A stretch of 64,000 nucleotides of DNA from Streptosporangium carneum (GCF_027922005.1 NZ_BSEV01000002.1:62001-126000); one strand, 5' to 3'. Positions 25,846 to 34,830 are shown, counted from the first letter of the stretch. Notes: a model not told the origin generated them from the sequence alone. Translations and numbers: made by a program.

Positions 25846-27108
25846 GTGATCCTCGTGCTCCAAACAACCCCGCCACCGGTGGTCCCCCTGCGCAGACAGC
25901 GCGACTACCGGCTCCTGTTGTCCGCCCGTGCCGCCTCGGAAACCGGCACCGAGGTCTCCCGGCTGGCCGTGCCGCTGACGGCCGCCGTGCTGCTCGGCGC
26001 GTCGCCCACCCAGATGGGCGTGCTCACCGCCGTCTCCTCGCTGCCATTCCTGCTGTTCGGGCTCCAGGCGGGCGCGATCGCCGACCGGCTCAGACGTCAC
26101 CGGCCGGTCATGGTCGCCTGCGAGGCCGCCTCGGCGCTGGCCATGGCCACGGTTCCCCTCGCCTGGGCCGCCGGGCTGCTGACCGTTCCGTGGCTGGTCG
26201 CGGTGGCGTTCGTCGTCGGCGTCGGCACCGCGGTCTTCCGGGCGGCGAGCTTCCCACACCTGGCCGTGGTGGTTCGCGAGGAGCAGCGGACCGAGGCCCT
26301 GGCGGGCATGCACTCGGTCTTCTCCATCGCCTCCGTATGCGGCCCCGGACTCGCGGGACTGCTCGTGCAGCTGGTCACAGCGCCGTTCGCGATCCTGGTC
26401 GACGCCGTGTCGTTCCTGCTCTCGGCGTTCCTGATCCGGTCGATCAAGGCGGAGGAGAACCACGTCCCGGCTCCCTCACGCGGCATGTGGACCGAGATCC
26501 GCGAGGGCCTGCGCGCGGTCACGGGCCACCCCGTGCTCCGGGTGCTCTGTGGCTGCGGAATCGTGATCAACTTCTTCGGCGCCGCCTACGGCGCGGTCTT
26601 CGTGCTCTACGCGATCACCGAGCTCCATCTGCCCGCCGGGCTGATCGGGGCGCTCACCGCCTTCTTCGGCGTCGGAGGCCTGATCGGCGCGGCCGTCACC
26701 CCGCGCGCGGCCAGGCGGTTCGGCGAGAGCCGGGTTCTGGCCTGCGCGGTGCTGTTCTTCCCGCTCAACTACGTGACCGCGGCGCTCGCCTCAGGGCCGC
26801 TGTGGGCCAAGTCCCTCCTGATGGCCGCCAGCGGGCTGGTCAGCGGAACAGCCGTGCTGGCCTTCGCCGTCTGCTTCAGCGCCGTCATCCTCCGCGAGAC
26901 CCCCGTCGAACTGCGGGGCCGGGTCAACGCCACGAACACCTTCACCGTTCAGGGCGTCCTGTCCGTCGGCGGCCTCGTCGGCGGCCTGCTCGGCGATCTG
27001 CTGGGCCTGCGTCCGGTGCTGTGGCTCGGCGCGCTGGGGGTCGCTCTCACGATCCCGTGGATCTGGCTCTCCTTCCTGGGCCGCCCCTCCGCACCGCGAG
27101 AACGATGA
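25846..27108 (+). CDS. MFS transporter (MFS_3 exporter type)
   Basis: A 420-residue membrane protein with about 12 membrane segments. The motif between segments 2 and 3 is GAIADRLRRHRPVMVACE, the MFS motif A form of drug and siderophore exporters (EntS/MefA-like). The C-terminal loop ETPVELRGRVNATNTF is typical of this group. I chose GTG 25846 with AGGAAAG upstream; an ATG at 25783 lies inside the iterons. It is divergent from the ArsR gene, and its 3' end overlaps the convergent APC permease by 62 bp. Confidence 0.88.
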   Translation: MILVLQTTPPPVVPLRRQRDYRLLLSARAASETGTEVSRLAVPLTAAVLLGASPTQMGVLTAVSSLPFLLFGLQAGAIADRLRRHRPVMVACEAASALAMATVPLAWAAGLLTVPWLVAVAFVVGVGTAVFRAASFPHLAVVVREEQRTEALAGMHSVFSIASVCGPGLAGLLVQLVTAPFAILVDAVSFLLSAFLIRSIKAEENHVPAPSRGMWTEIREGLRAVTGHPVLRVLCGCGIVINFFGAAYGAVFVLYAITELHLPAGLIGALTAFFGVGGLIGAAVTPRAARRFGESRVLACAVLFFPLNYVTAALASGPLWAKSLLMAASGLVSGTAVLAFAVCFSAVILRETPVELRGRVNATNTFTVQGVLSVGGLVGGLLGDLLGLRPVLWLGALGVALTIPWIWLSFLGRPSAPRER

Positions 27109-28393
27109 TCCCTGCCGCCAGCCAGGCCAGACCGACGAGCTTGGCGAGGGGAGCCGCCAGCACGATGATCCAGATCGCGACGAGCCCGCCCGCGACAGGC
27201 ACGGCCAGATGCCGCCACAGGTCACGACTGCCCTGGCGAATCCTGAAATATCCGATCACGGACGCGTGCAACATCGTGAACGCCGCCAGCGCCCCGATGT
27301 CCACGATCGAGACCAGCACGTCGAGGCCGTCCGGCCTGCTCGCCGCCCACACGGAGACGACCAGCGTGACCGTTCCCGTGCTGAGAAGCGCCACCCGGGG
27401 CGTCCCCGAGCCCGGGTCGACCGACGACAGCGCGCGGGGCAGCCCGCCGTCCCTGGCCATGCCGTACAGCAGCCGCCCCGCGGCCGCCACGGCGGTCATC
27501 GCGGCGAACGCGGGCCCGACCGCCTTGGCGACCTTCATCAGGTCGGCCAGCCACGGCGCGACCGACAGGGCCGTCACGTCATAGAAGGCGGTGCCCTGCG
27601 CGGACGGGTTCGCGGCCAGCTCAGCCGGGCTCATCGGGGCCAGCAGGCCGGCCAGGCAGGTCTGGAGCACGAACAGCGCCCCCGCGACCCCCAGACAGAT
27701 CAGCACCGCCCTGCCGACCTGACGGGAGTCGCCGGTCGTCTCCTCGGCGAACGAGGCGATGGCGTCGAATCCCAGGAACGACAGCACCGCGACCGAGACG
27801 GCCCCGATCACCGCGGTGACCGTGGTCCCTCCGACTCCGACGAACGGCGACGACCACGGCCTGGCCGGCCCCTCGGTGACCAGCACCGCGACCGCCAACA
27901 CCACGAACACGGCCAGCACCACGATCTCGGCGAGCAGCACGACCAGACCGACCCGGGCGGCCAGCCGCACTCCCGAGACGTTCAGCGCGGTGGTCGCCAC
28001 GAAGGCCAGCGCGGTGAAGGCCCAGGCCGGGACGGAAGGGAAGAGGGCGTGCAGCGCGATCCCGGAGAACAGGTAGGCCACGCTCGGGATGAGCATGTAG
28101 TCGAGCATGACCAGCCACCCCGCCAGGAACCCGGCCGACGGTCCCAGCCCCGCCGAGGCGTAGGCGAACACCGACCCCGCCTTCGGCACCACCCTCGACA
28201 TCTCGGCGTACGAGACGGCGGTGAAGGCCATGGCGATCGTGGCGATGACGTAGACGAGCCCGACCGCCCCCGAGCTCTTGGCGTCGAGCACCCCGAACAC
28301 GCCGACCGGAGCCAGCGGCCCGATGAACAGCAACCCGTAGACGATCAGATCCCGAGCCGAGAGCGTGCGGCGCAGCCTCACCTGTCTTTCCAC
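27047..28393 (-). CDS. APC-family amino acid permease
   Basis: A 448-residue transporter with about 12 membrane segments. The first segment carries GPLAPVGVFGVLDAKSSG and a later one SFLGFDAIASFAEETTGD, the unwound substrate-binding and FDA/E-T motifs of the APC superfamily. It likely imports an amino acid or polyamine with protons. GTG 28393 is preceded by GGGGTGGC. Its last 62 bp overlap the MFS gene tail to tail, an unusually long convergent overlap. Confidence 0.88.
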   Translation of the reverse strand: MERQVRLRRTLSARDLIVYGLLFIGPLAPVGVFGVLDAKSSGAVGLVYVIATIAMAFTAVSYAEMSRVVPKAGSVFAYASAGLGPSAGFLAGWLVMLDYMLIPSVAYLFSGIALHALFPSVPAWAFTALAFVATTALNVSGVRLAARVGLVVLLAEIVVLAVFVVLAVAVLVTEGPARPWSSPFVGVGGTTVTAVIGAVSVAVLSFLGFDAIASFAEETTGDSRQVGRAVLICLGVAGALFVLQTCLAGLLAPMSPAELAANPSAQGTAFYDVTALSVAPWLADLMKVAKAVGPAFAAMTAVAAAGRLLYGMARDGGLPRALSSVDPGSGTPRVALLSTGTVTLVVSVWAASRPDGLDVLVSIVDIGALAAFTMLHASVIGYFRIRQGSRDLWRHLAVPVAGGLVAIWIIVLAAPLAKLVGLAWLAAGIIVLAVRRGGPGRRARSTGS

Positions 28394-28792
28394 GCCACCC
28401 CTCTCCGGACGAGAACGCCTCGCCCCTCACCCGAGAACACGGGGACTCCCCCTCCCCGGAAACACCGCGTCCTTTCCCGGAAACACCGGGTCCATGACTG
28501 CCCAGGACACCTCGGGACACCCCGGGACACCCAGAGGAAAGTCATCTGGCACCGGAAGGCACCGCGTCCATGACTGCCCACGGACTGCCCACGGACTGCC
28601 CACGGACTGCCCACGGACTGCCCACGGACTGCCCACGGACTGCCAGGCCCGCCCAGGACCGGAACCGTCCCGCTCCCGAGCGGCCTCACCTCGATGACTA
28701 CCCGCGACGAGCCGGGATCGCCCACCGCGGAGACTCATCTGTTTCCCGAACCTCACGAAGGTCACCCCTGTTCGAAGCCATGAGGGGCGGCC
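28394..28792. other. repeat-rich intergenic region
   Basis: This gap between the APC start and the CoA-transferase stop contains an 11-bp tandem array and two longer similar units, GGAAACACCGGGTCCATGAC (28482ff) and GGAAGGCACCGCGTCCATGA (28554ff), each followed by CTGCCCA. I see no gene. Confidence 0.7.
28572..28647. repeat. 11-bp tandem repeat, 6 full copies
   Basis: GACTGCCCACG repeats exactly six times from 28572 to 28637, then a partial seventh copy. The unit is not a multiple of three and is close to one helical turn. There are no spacers, so it is not a CRISPR array. Confidence 0.95.
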
Positions 28793-30154
28793 TCACCACC
28801 AGGCGGGCGGGTGCTCCCCCCGCTCCGGCGGCGGGCCCGCCCAGTACGGCGAGGCGCCGTCGACGGTGCCTGGCGGCCTGACATAGGTGAGCCTCCCGAA
28901 CCGGCTGTCCATCTCACCGAGCAGGTCGGCGACCTCCGGTTCCGGTGTGTCCCCGCCGTCGACACGGCCGAGGGAGTCCAGCCACAGGGCGGTCCTGGCC
29001 AGCGACAGCTCCACCCTCCAGGAGCCGCCCTCCGCCGACCGGCGCAGCAGGGCGGCCATCGCGCCGAAGGCTGCCAGGTAGCCGGTGGCGTGGTCGAGAA
29101 CCTGGGCGGGGAGGGGACGCGGTCTCAGCCCGTTCCCGCCCTCGTGAGCCATGCCGCACACCATCTGGACCAGGCTGTCGAAGCCTCGTCTGCCCGCCCA
29201 CGGACCGTGCGAGCCGTACGCGGAGATGTCGACGCACACGATCCCCGGCCTGATCCCGGCCAGTTCCCGAGGGCCGAAACCCAGCGCCTCCAGCGCTCCG
29301 GGCCGATACGACTGCACGAGCACGTCCGCCCCCGCGACCAGGTCACGCAGCGCGGCGGCCCCCTCCCGGGTTCTCAGATCAAGATGACAGGACCGCTTCC
29401 CGAACGCCGTGCCGATCATCAGGCCCGGAATCTCGGGCAGGTGATCGGCTCCCACCCCCAGAACCTTCGCCCCGTGGGCGGCGAGCGTACGCGTGGCCAC
29501 CGGTCCGGCGATCACCCGTGTCAGGTCCAGCACCCGCACCCCGTCCAACGGCCGCCCGCGCCCCGCCCCTCCACCGTCCCGTTCTGCCCTTCCACCGTCC
29601 ATCTGTGTCACGCCGATGAGCGGCAGTGTGGCGACCGCCCGTCCCTGCGGGTGCGCCCGCCACTCGGCGCGGCTCCGCATCGCGGCCGCGCACCCTCCCG
29701 CCGCCGTGACCGCCTCTTCGAGCTCGACGGCGCTACGGCCCGCACACGCCCTGGTCACGGCGTCGACGCCCGAGCCGGCGGGCAGTCCCAGTGCCGCGAG
29801 AGCCGCGTCGCGGTGATGGTCGAAGTTGCAGTGCAGCCGAACCCAGCCGTCGACGGTCCGGTAGTCGCCGGAAACCGCGGCCCATGGATTCAGCCCCGCG
29901 CCGTCGACCCTGAAGTGGCGCTCGTCCCGGAAGGCGACGGCGGCCTCCCGCACGTCCACCCCCGCCTCCCCCGCGCCACCCCGGAGCTTCGCGGCCGCAG
30001 CCGTGACGGCTCCCACCGCGACAGCCGCAGCCGTACCGACCATGAAGACGGACGGCAACACGGGGTCGGCTCCGGTGACCCGAACCGATGGCAGCTCGAC
30101 TCTCACTTCATCGGCCAGTTCCCGTACACATCCCTCGACCGTGACGCCCTCCAC
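28793..30154 (-). CDS. CaiB/BaiF family III CoA-transferase
   Basis: A 453-residue enzyme. The large domain from about residue 200 has LDGVRVLDLTRVIAGPVATR, DVLVQSYRPGALEALGFGPR and QVLDHATGYLAAFGAM, whose Asp is the catalytic acyl-accepting residue of the family. The first 190 residues resemble the other half of the domain, as in long fused CaiB-type proteins. Start GTG 30154 has GGGAG 5 bp upstream; the longer reading adds 60 Gly/Glu-rich spacer residues. Substrate unknown. Confidence 0.85.
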   Translation of the reverse strand: MEGVTVEGCVRELADEVRVELPSVRVTGADPVLPSVFMVGTAAAVAVGAVTAAAAKLRGGAGEAGVDVREAAVAFRDERHFRVDGAGLNPWAAVSGDYRTVDGWVRLHCNFDHHRDAALAALGLPAGSGVDAVTRACAGRSAVELEEAVTAAGGCAAAMRSRAEWRAHPQGRAVATLPLIGVTQMDGGRAERDGGGAGRGRPLDGVRVLDLTRVIAGPVATRTLAAHGAKVLGVGADHLPEIPGLMIGTAFGKRSCHLDLRTREGAAALRDLVAGADVLVQSYRPGALEALGFGPRELAGIRPGIVCVDISAYGSHGPWAGRRGFDSLVQMVCGMAHEGGNGLRPRPLPAQVLDHATGYLAAFGAMAALLRRSAEGGSWRVELSLARTALWLDSLGRVDGGDTPEPEVADLLGEMDSRFGRLTYVRPPGTVDGASPYWAGPPPERGEHPPAWW

Positions 30155-30273
30155 CCGGCTCCCTTCTCCCACGCCGTCCCCGTTTCCCCTCACATCACCC
30201 CTGGGCAAGCCCTGCCCCTCGCCCTCCCCGCTCACGCCACTCCCCTCACCCCTGAACACGCCCTCTCCACCCC

Positions 30274-30328
30274 GGCTCTCCCCTCGAACGTGGAGATCTG
30301 GCTCTCCCCCTCGTAGCGTGGAGATCTG
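30274..30328. repeat. 27/28-bp tandem repeat
   Basis: GGCTCTCCCCTCGAACGTGG plus AGATCTG is followed at once by a second copy with one extra C and GTAGC in place of GAAC. The shared core is CGTGGAGATCTG. Confidence 0.85.
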
Positions 30329-30477
30329 CCCCAAGGGGGAGGTCGGGCACGGCAGAGACCAGACGCGGTTTCGATCCGGAGTTTCGGGCCGGTGCGGTGC
30401 GCATCGTTCTCCCCCACACCACTCCTCTTCCGCCCCGCCTGAGCGCCTCCTCCACGCTCACCACGTCTTCCCTCTCA

Positions 30478-30523
30478 TCACCCCCGGTCATCTCGCCATC
30501 TCACCCCCGGTCATCTCGCCATC
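30478..30523. repeat. 23-bp exact tandem duplication
   Basis: TCACCCCCGGTCATCTCGCC plus ATC occurs twice in succession (30478-30500 and 30501-30523) without mismatch. Confidence 0.92.
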
Positions 30524-30973
30524 CGCGTCGGCTCCGCCCGCCCCGTCTCCGGCTCACACAGTCCCGTACTCACGCTGTCCCCCTCCACCCCACCTTCTTC
30601 CATGCTCATCGCCCTCCCCTTCGTCCTCACCGTCACCCTGATCTCGCCCCCGATCTCGATCCCGTCCCTGGTAGGACCTGGACATCCTGGACATGTGGAG
30701 ACCGGTCCGGTGAGTCGCCCGGTGACCGGCCTCCGAGTGGGGCGGCGACGGGACTTCGCTCATCCCGTCTGGCGCTTGGCTTCTCCTCCGTCTCTGCTTC
30801 AAGAGGCCGACACGCCGCCGGATCCGAAACCGCCCAGCCCCTCCTAGAGCTCGTCCCACTTGCGCCCTCCTGCTCACCGTGCTCCGTCCACAGGCTCGCA
30901 ACGTTGTGTCGTCTGTCCACAGAACGCCGCTCGGCCTGCTCGAGCTCGGCACAGGTCTCTCATCTTTGGACGT

Positions 30974-31531
30974 GTGAATTTCCTCCGCGCATCCGGAGTC
31001 CGAACCCTGTTGTCAGCGCTGCTGATCACCTCTGCGGGAGCAGGAAGCGGGCACGACGTGATCACCTCGGCGACCCTTTCGAAACCCAGCGAACCCACCG
31101 GCCCCACACCCCTGTGGGAGTGGCCGCTCGCGGGACGCCCCCATGTGCTCAGGGGCTTCGCGCCTCCGGCTCAACCCTGGCTGGCAGGTCACCGTGGAGT
31201 CGACCTCGCCTCCTCACCCGGCACGCAGGTCCGGGCTGCGGGCGCCGGGACGATCGGTTACGCCGGACCGCTCGCCGAGCGTGAAGTGGTGACCGTTCTC
31301 CACCCCGGCGGGCTGCGGACGACATACCTTCCCGTGCACCCGTCGGTACGGCCCGGCCAGGCAGTGCGCCAGGGCGAGGTCATCGGCGTCGTCCAGGACC
31401 TTCCCGGTCACTGCCAGACGGCCTGCCTGCACTGGGGCCTGCTCCGCGACCACTTCTATCTCGATCCGCTTCTCCTGCTGGGACACGGCCAGGTCAGGCT
31501 GCTCCCCATCTGGCCGTCGACCCCCGGATGA
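30974..31531 (+). CDS. M23-family (LytM) peptidase-like secreted protein
   Basis: A 185-residue protein from GTG 30974, with a signal-like N-terminus (LRASGVRTLLSALLITSAGAG) and an M23 domain. The first zinc motif HRGVD (His73, Asp77) and the metal His153 in CLHWGL are present. The preceding catalytic-His position of the HxH motif is Cys151. GHC (His146-Cys147) nearby could form a disulfide with Cys151. It would act on the cell wall, if active. The ribosome site is weak, so the start is uncertain. In actinomycetes this gene usually stands divergent next to rpsB; here about 6.7 kb separate them. Confidence 0.82.
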   Translation: MNFLRASGVRTLLSALLITSAGAGSGHDVITSATLSKPSEPTGPTPLWEWPLAGRPHVLRGFAPPAQPWLAGHRGVDLASSPGTQVRAAGAGTIGYAGPLAEREVVTVLHPGGLRTTYLPVHPSVRPGQAVRQGEVIGVVQDLPGHCQTACLHWGLLRDHFYLDPLLLLGHGQVRLLPIWPSTPG

Positions 31532-31768
31532 ACCGCGACCACGCCCCTGCTCCTTGAAAGACCGCCCGTCATCACCCTTCGGAAACAATGTCGATCACCC
31601 CGCAGATGGATCTCGCACAACACCGGTACGGCGGACAACGCCCCGCCCCGAAGTCACCGGCGACGAGCGACGACCCGGCCCCTGTGACAAACGCGGAGCT
31701 CGAAGGGTTCTCGCGGCGGGAGGGCAACGCGGCGGGGCTCCGTCCGGCGAACCCGATCAGCGGAAAGA

Positions 31769-33262
31769 TCAGGAAAACGCCTGGTCTCCAGGGGACCTGC
31801 CGGGGCGCAGGCGCCAGCCTCTGGGGACGCGCTCGACGTATCCGGCGGCGGCCAGGCCGCCCAGGCAGGACAGCACCGTCTCCAGATCGACACCTGCGGC
31901 CACCGCTATCGTGGCCGGGCCCACCCCTGTGCGAACGGGAACGGCTTCCAGAACCTGACGGGTCTCCGGGCTCAGACGATCACGCGGGAACACCGGGCCT
32001 CGAGGCTCGGGGGCCAGGTCGTCGCCCATCATTCCGACGAGTTCGACCATCTCCGCCGGAGTGGTGACGCAGGTCGCCGTGCCCTGACGGATCAGCCGGT
32101 GGCACCCCGCCGAGGTTTCGGAGGTGACGGGACCTGGAACAGCGGCCAAGACGCGGTTCAACGAGGTGGCGTGCCCTGCGGTGTTCAACGCCCCGCTGCG
32201 AACGGCTGCCTCGATCACCAGACTTCCCCTGGACAGGGCGGCGATCAGCCGGTTACGGACCAGGAAACGCGGCCGGGTCGGACGCGCGCCCATCGGATAT
32301 TCACTCACCAGAAGCCCCTGCGAGCGCACGGCGGCGAACAGATCATGGTGCGCGGTGGGGTAGACGACGTCGGCGCCGCAGGCGAGCACCACGACGGTCG
32401 ACGCCCCACCCACGAGGGCTCCGCGATGGGCCGCGCCGTCGATCCCGTAGGCGCCGCCGGACACGACGGTCCAGCCGCGCTCGCCCAGTCCGGTCCCGAA
32501 CTCCGCCGCGACATGCGTGCCGTACGGCGTGGCGGCTCGGGAGCCGACGACCGCGACGGATCGGAGACAGGAGAACCGTAGGTCCGCCTCTCCGTGGAGC
32601 CAGAGGGCGTACGGCCGGCAGTCGCCAAGGTCGTCCAGCTGGGTGGGCCACTCGGAGTCTCCCGGGACCACCAGCCGGGCCCCGTGCCACTCTCCTTCGG
32701 CCAGGTCCTGCTCAGGATCCGCAGTCTCGAGGCGAGCCGCCCATGAGGCGAACATCCGGTCGAGCCTGGTCACGTCCCGACCGGCCCGCCCGGCCCGACC
32801 GGCCCGCGACCGGGACGGAGCACCGTGGGCGTCCTCTGCCCCGGAGGGACCGCCGTGGTCGTCTCGCTCCTCGGAGCGGGCACACTGATCCCCTCGTGTC
32901 TCGGGTCGGAGGGCATCGAGAGCATCCCGAGCCTCAGGGAAGGAACCGGGGGTGTCCCAGGTGTCGGAAGGGGCGGCGCGATCGCTCTGCGCCTCAGGGC
33001 GAGCGTCGGGAACGCACAGGCTCTCGGACCGGGCAGTATGGGCGCTCTCCGCCCCGGGCTGAGCCCCGTGAGCGCCTCGTGAACCAGGGGAACCGGTGTC
33101 GTGAGAGCCTGCGAACCAGCGGACGGTCTCGGAATCCGGACATGCCCGGCGAACCTGCCGGAGGGCGGCCTCCGGCCCGCGGACGGCGACAAGCCGGCCC
33201 ATCACGGGGTCACCCGGCTCGGCCACCCGCATCAGCGTGACCCTTGCGAGACGGTCGTTCAT
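31769..33262 (-). CDS. dprA: DNA-processing protein DprA
   Basis: A 497-residue protein. The Rossmann-like DprA core runs from about residue 200: SVAVVGSRAATPYG, VVSGGAYGIDGAAHRGAL, YPMGARPTRPRFLVRNRLIA and SLVIEAAVRSGALNTA. A C-terminal winged helix follows. DprA binds ssDNA and loads RecA in transformation. Between a short N-terminal domain and the core lies a Ser/Ala/Glu/Arg-rich insertion of about 110 residues not seen in typical DprA (about 360-390 residues). ATG 33262 overlaps the yifB stop by 4 bp, with GGAGGAAC upstream. Confidence 0.93.
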   Translation of the reverse strand: MNDRLARVTLMRVAEPGDPVMGRLVAVRGPEAALRQVRRACPDSETVRWFAGSHDTGSPGSRGAHGAQPGAESAHTARSESLCVPDARPEAQSDRAAPSDTWDTPGSFPEARDALDALRPETRGDQCARSEERDDHGGPSGAEDAHGAPSRSRAGRAGRAGRDVTRLDRMFASWAARLETADPEQDLAEGEWHGARLVVPGDSEWPTQLDDLGDCRPYALWLHGEADLRFSCLRSVAVVGSRAATPYGTHVAAEFGTGLGERGWTVVSGGAYGIDGAAHRGALVGGASTVVVLACGADVVYPTAHHDLFAAVRSQGLLVSEYPMGARPTRPRFLVRNRLIAALSRGSLVIEAAVRSGALNTAGHATSLNRVLAAVPGPVTSETSAGCHRLIRQGTATCVTTPAEMVELVGMMGDDLAPEPRGPVFPRDRLSPETRQVLEAVPVRTGVGPATIAVAAGVDLETVLSCLGGLAAAGYVERVPRGWRLRPGRSPGDQAFS

Positions 33263-34830
33263 CGTTCCTCCCCCAGCCACAGACCGAGTGCGGCGTTGGT
33301 CTCGGTGACCTCGGGCGCGTCCTTGCCCGTGAGATCGGCGAGTGTCCAGGCGACCCTGAGAGTGCGGTCCAGGCCTCTGGCGCTCAGCTCTCCGCTGTCG
33401 AGGCAGCTCAGCAGGGGAAGCATCGCCTTGGGCGCCGGGAGGTAGTCGGTGTGCAGTGCTTGGGCGGGCACCTCCGCGTTACACCGCCACGGAGTGCTCG
33501 CGAACCTCTTGGCGGCGCGTTCGCGGGCTGCGAGCACCCGCTCGGCCACCACACGGCTCGATTCGATGAAGCGACGGTCGGCGAGAAGCTCGCGCCGGGT
33601 CGAGCGGTAGAGCGTGACCTTGACGTCGACGCGGTCGAGCAGCGGCCCCGAAAGTCTGGCGAGGTAGCGCCTACGGGTCGTCGGAGTGCACCTGCAGGGA
33701 TCTTCGGGGCTGGACGGGCGCGCGCACGGACACTGGTTCGCGGCGAGAACGAGCATGAACCTGGCGGGGAACGTCACGGCGCCCATCGCCCTGGAGACCG
33801 TCACCGTGCCTGACTCGAGCGGCTGCCTCAGGGAGTCGAGAACGGTCGCGGGGTATTCGGGGGCCTCGTCGAGGAACAGGACTCCCCGATGCGCGAGCGA
33901 GACCGCGCCCGGCCGGATCGCTCCGCTGCCTCCGCCGATGACGGCCGCGACCGTCGCGGTGTGGTGGGGCGCCACGAATGGCGGACAGGTCAGCAGCGGG
34001 CGGTCCTCGGGCAGTGTCCCGGCGACGGAGTGGATCGCGGTGACCTCCAGTGCCTGCTCCCGTGCCAGCGGCGGCAGGAGGGTGGGCAGACGCTCGGCGA
34101 GCATCGTCTTGCCGGTGCCCGGCGGGCCCAGCATCCAGAGGTTGTGTCCCCCTGCGGCGCAGACCTCCAGCGCACGACGGGCGAAGGGCTGACCGGCCAC
34201 GTCGCCCAGGTCCGGGACGACCTCGCCGCTCCCCGTCGAGGAAGGCGACCACGTGCCCGCGGGCTCGGCGACCCGATCCTGCCCGAGATCTTCGATCACG
34301 GGCACATTGACCTGGTCGTCGCTGCGCAGCCAACCCACCAGCTCCCCCAGGGTGGAGGCGGGGATCACGGTCACGTCGGGCACGAGAGCGGCCTCGGCGG
34401 CGTTACGGGCGGGAACGACGACCGTGCGGGCGCCGGCGGCGACGGCCGCCAGCACAGCGGGAAGCACGCCCCGCAGGGGTCTCAGCGAGCCGTCCAGACC
34501 GAGCTCCCCCAGGAAGAACGGCTTGGCGACCTTGGCGACGGGCACGAACCCGGCCGCCGCGAGCAGCGCGACGGCGATCGCCAGATCGAACATGCTTCCG
34601 CGTTTGGGCAGGCTGGCGGGGAACAGGCTGATGGTGATGCGGGCGTCGGGCCATGCGTGGCGGCTGTTGACCACGGCCGAGCGGACTCGGTCGCGCGCCT
34701 CGCTGAGCGCGGTGTCCAGCATGCCGATGAGATGCGTGCCCGCCATGCCGCTGCCCACATCGGCCTCGACGTCGACAGGATGGCCGGTCACCCCGAGCAG
34801 GGCGACGCAGCGCGTGCGCGCGACGGTCAC
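33259..34830 (-). CDS. YifB/ComM-family Mg-chelatase-like AAA+ ATPase
   Basis: A 523-residue protein. An N-terminal ChlI-like domain (VDVEADVGSGMAGTHLIG, SLPKRGSMFDLAIA) precedes the AAA+ module with Walker A GPPGTGKT and Walker B LFLDEAPEYP. A C-terminal Mg_chelatase_C domain (CPCARPSSPEDPCRCTP, FDVKVTLYR-like) follows. Related ComM is a branch-migration helicase in natural transformation. It is coupled to dprA by a 4-bp overlap and follows yraN. Start GTG 34830. Confidence 0.93.
   Translation of the reverse strand: MTVARTRCVALLGVTGHPVDVEADVGSGMAGTHLIGMLDTALSEARDRVRSAVVNSRHAWPDARITISLFPASLPKRGSMFDLAIAVALLAAAGFVPVAKVAKPFFLGELGLDGSLRPLRGVLPAVLAAVAAGARTVVVPARNAAEAALVPDVTVIPASTLGELVGWLRSDDQVNVPVIEDLGQDRVAEPAGTWSPSSTGSGEVVPDLGDVAGQPFARRALEVCAAGGHNLWMLGPPGTGKTMLAERLPTLLPPLAREQALEVTAIHSVAGTLPEDRPLLTCPPFVAPHHTATVAAVIGGGSGAIRPGAVSLAHRGVLFLDEAPEYPATVLDSLRQPLESGTVTVSRAMGAVTFPARFMLVLAANQCPCARPSSPEDPCRCTPTTRRRYLARLSGPLLDRVDVKVTLYRSTRRELLADRRFIESSRVVAERVLAARERAAKRFASTPWRCNAEVPAQALHTDYLPAPKAMLPLLSCLDSGELSARGLDRTLRVAWTLADLTGKDAPEVTETNAALGLWLGEER

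Larger units (their letters stand above)
30155..30973. other. G-poor pyrimidine-rich divergent spacer
   Basis: 819 bp between the divergent CoA-transferase and M23 genes. It is heavily C-rich on the plus strand: 32 C and 7 G in 30421-30480 by my count. It contains the two direct repeats listed separately. The last 200 bp (30770-30973) return to normal composition and should hold the M23 promoter. No gene accepted. Confidence 0.65.

Noticed and set aside
26190-27584. 464-codon ORF overlapping the MFS and APC genes
   Set aside because: An alternate-frame shadow of two clear membrane proteins, Arg/Gly-rich and crossing both gene ends.
28572-28647. Possible CRISPR array
   Set aside because: The repeats are only 11 bp and directly abutting with no spacers, and there are no cas genes.
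30155-30334. N-terminal 60-residue extension of the CoA-transferase
   Set aside because: It is Gly/Glu-rich sequence read from the repeat-filled spacer; GTG 30154 has a good ribosome site and begins the plausible protein.
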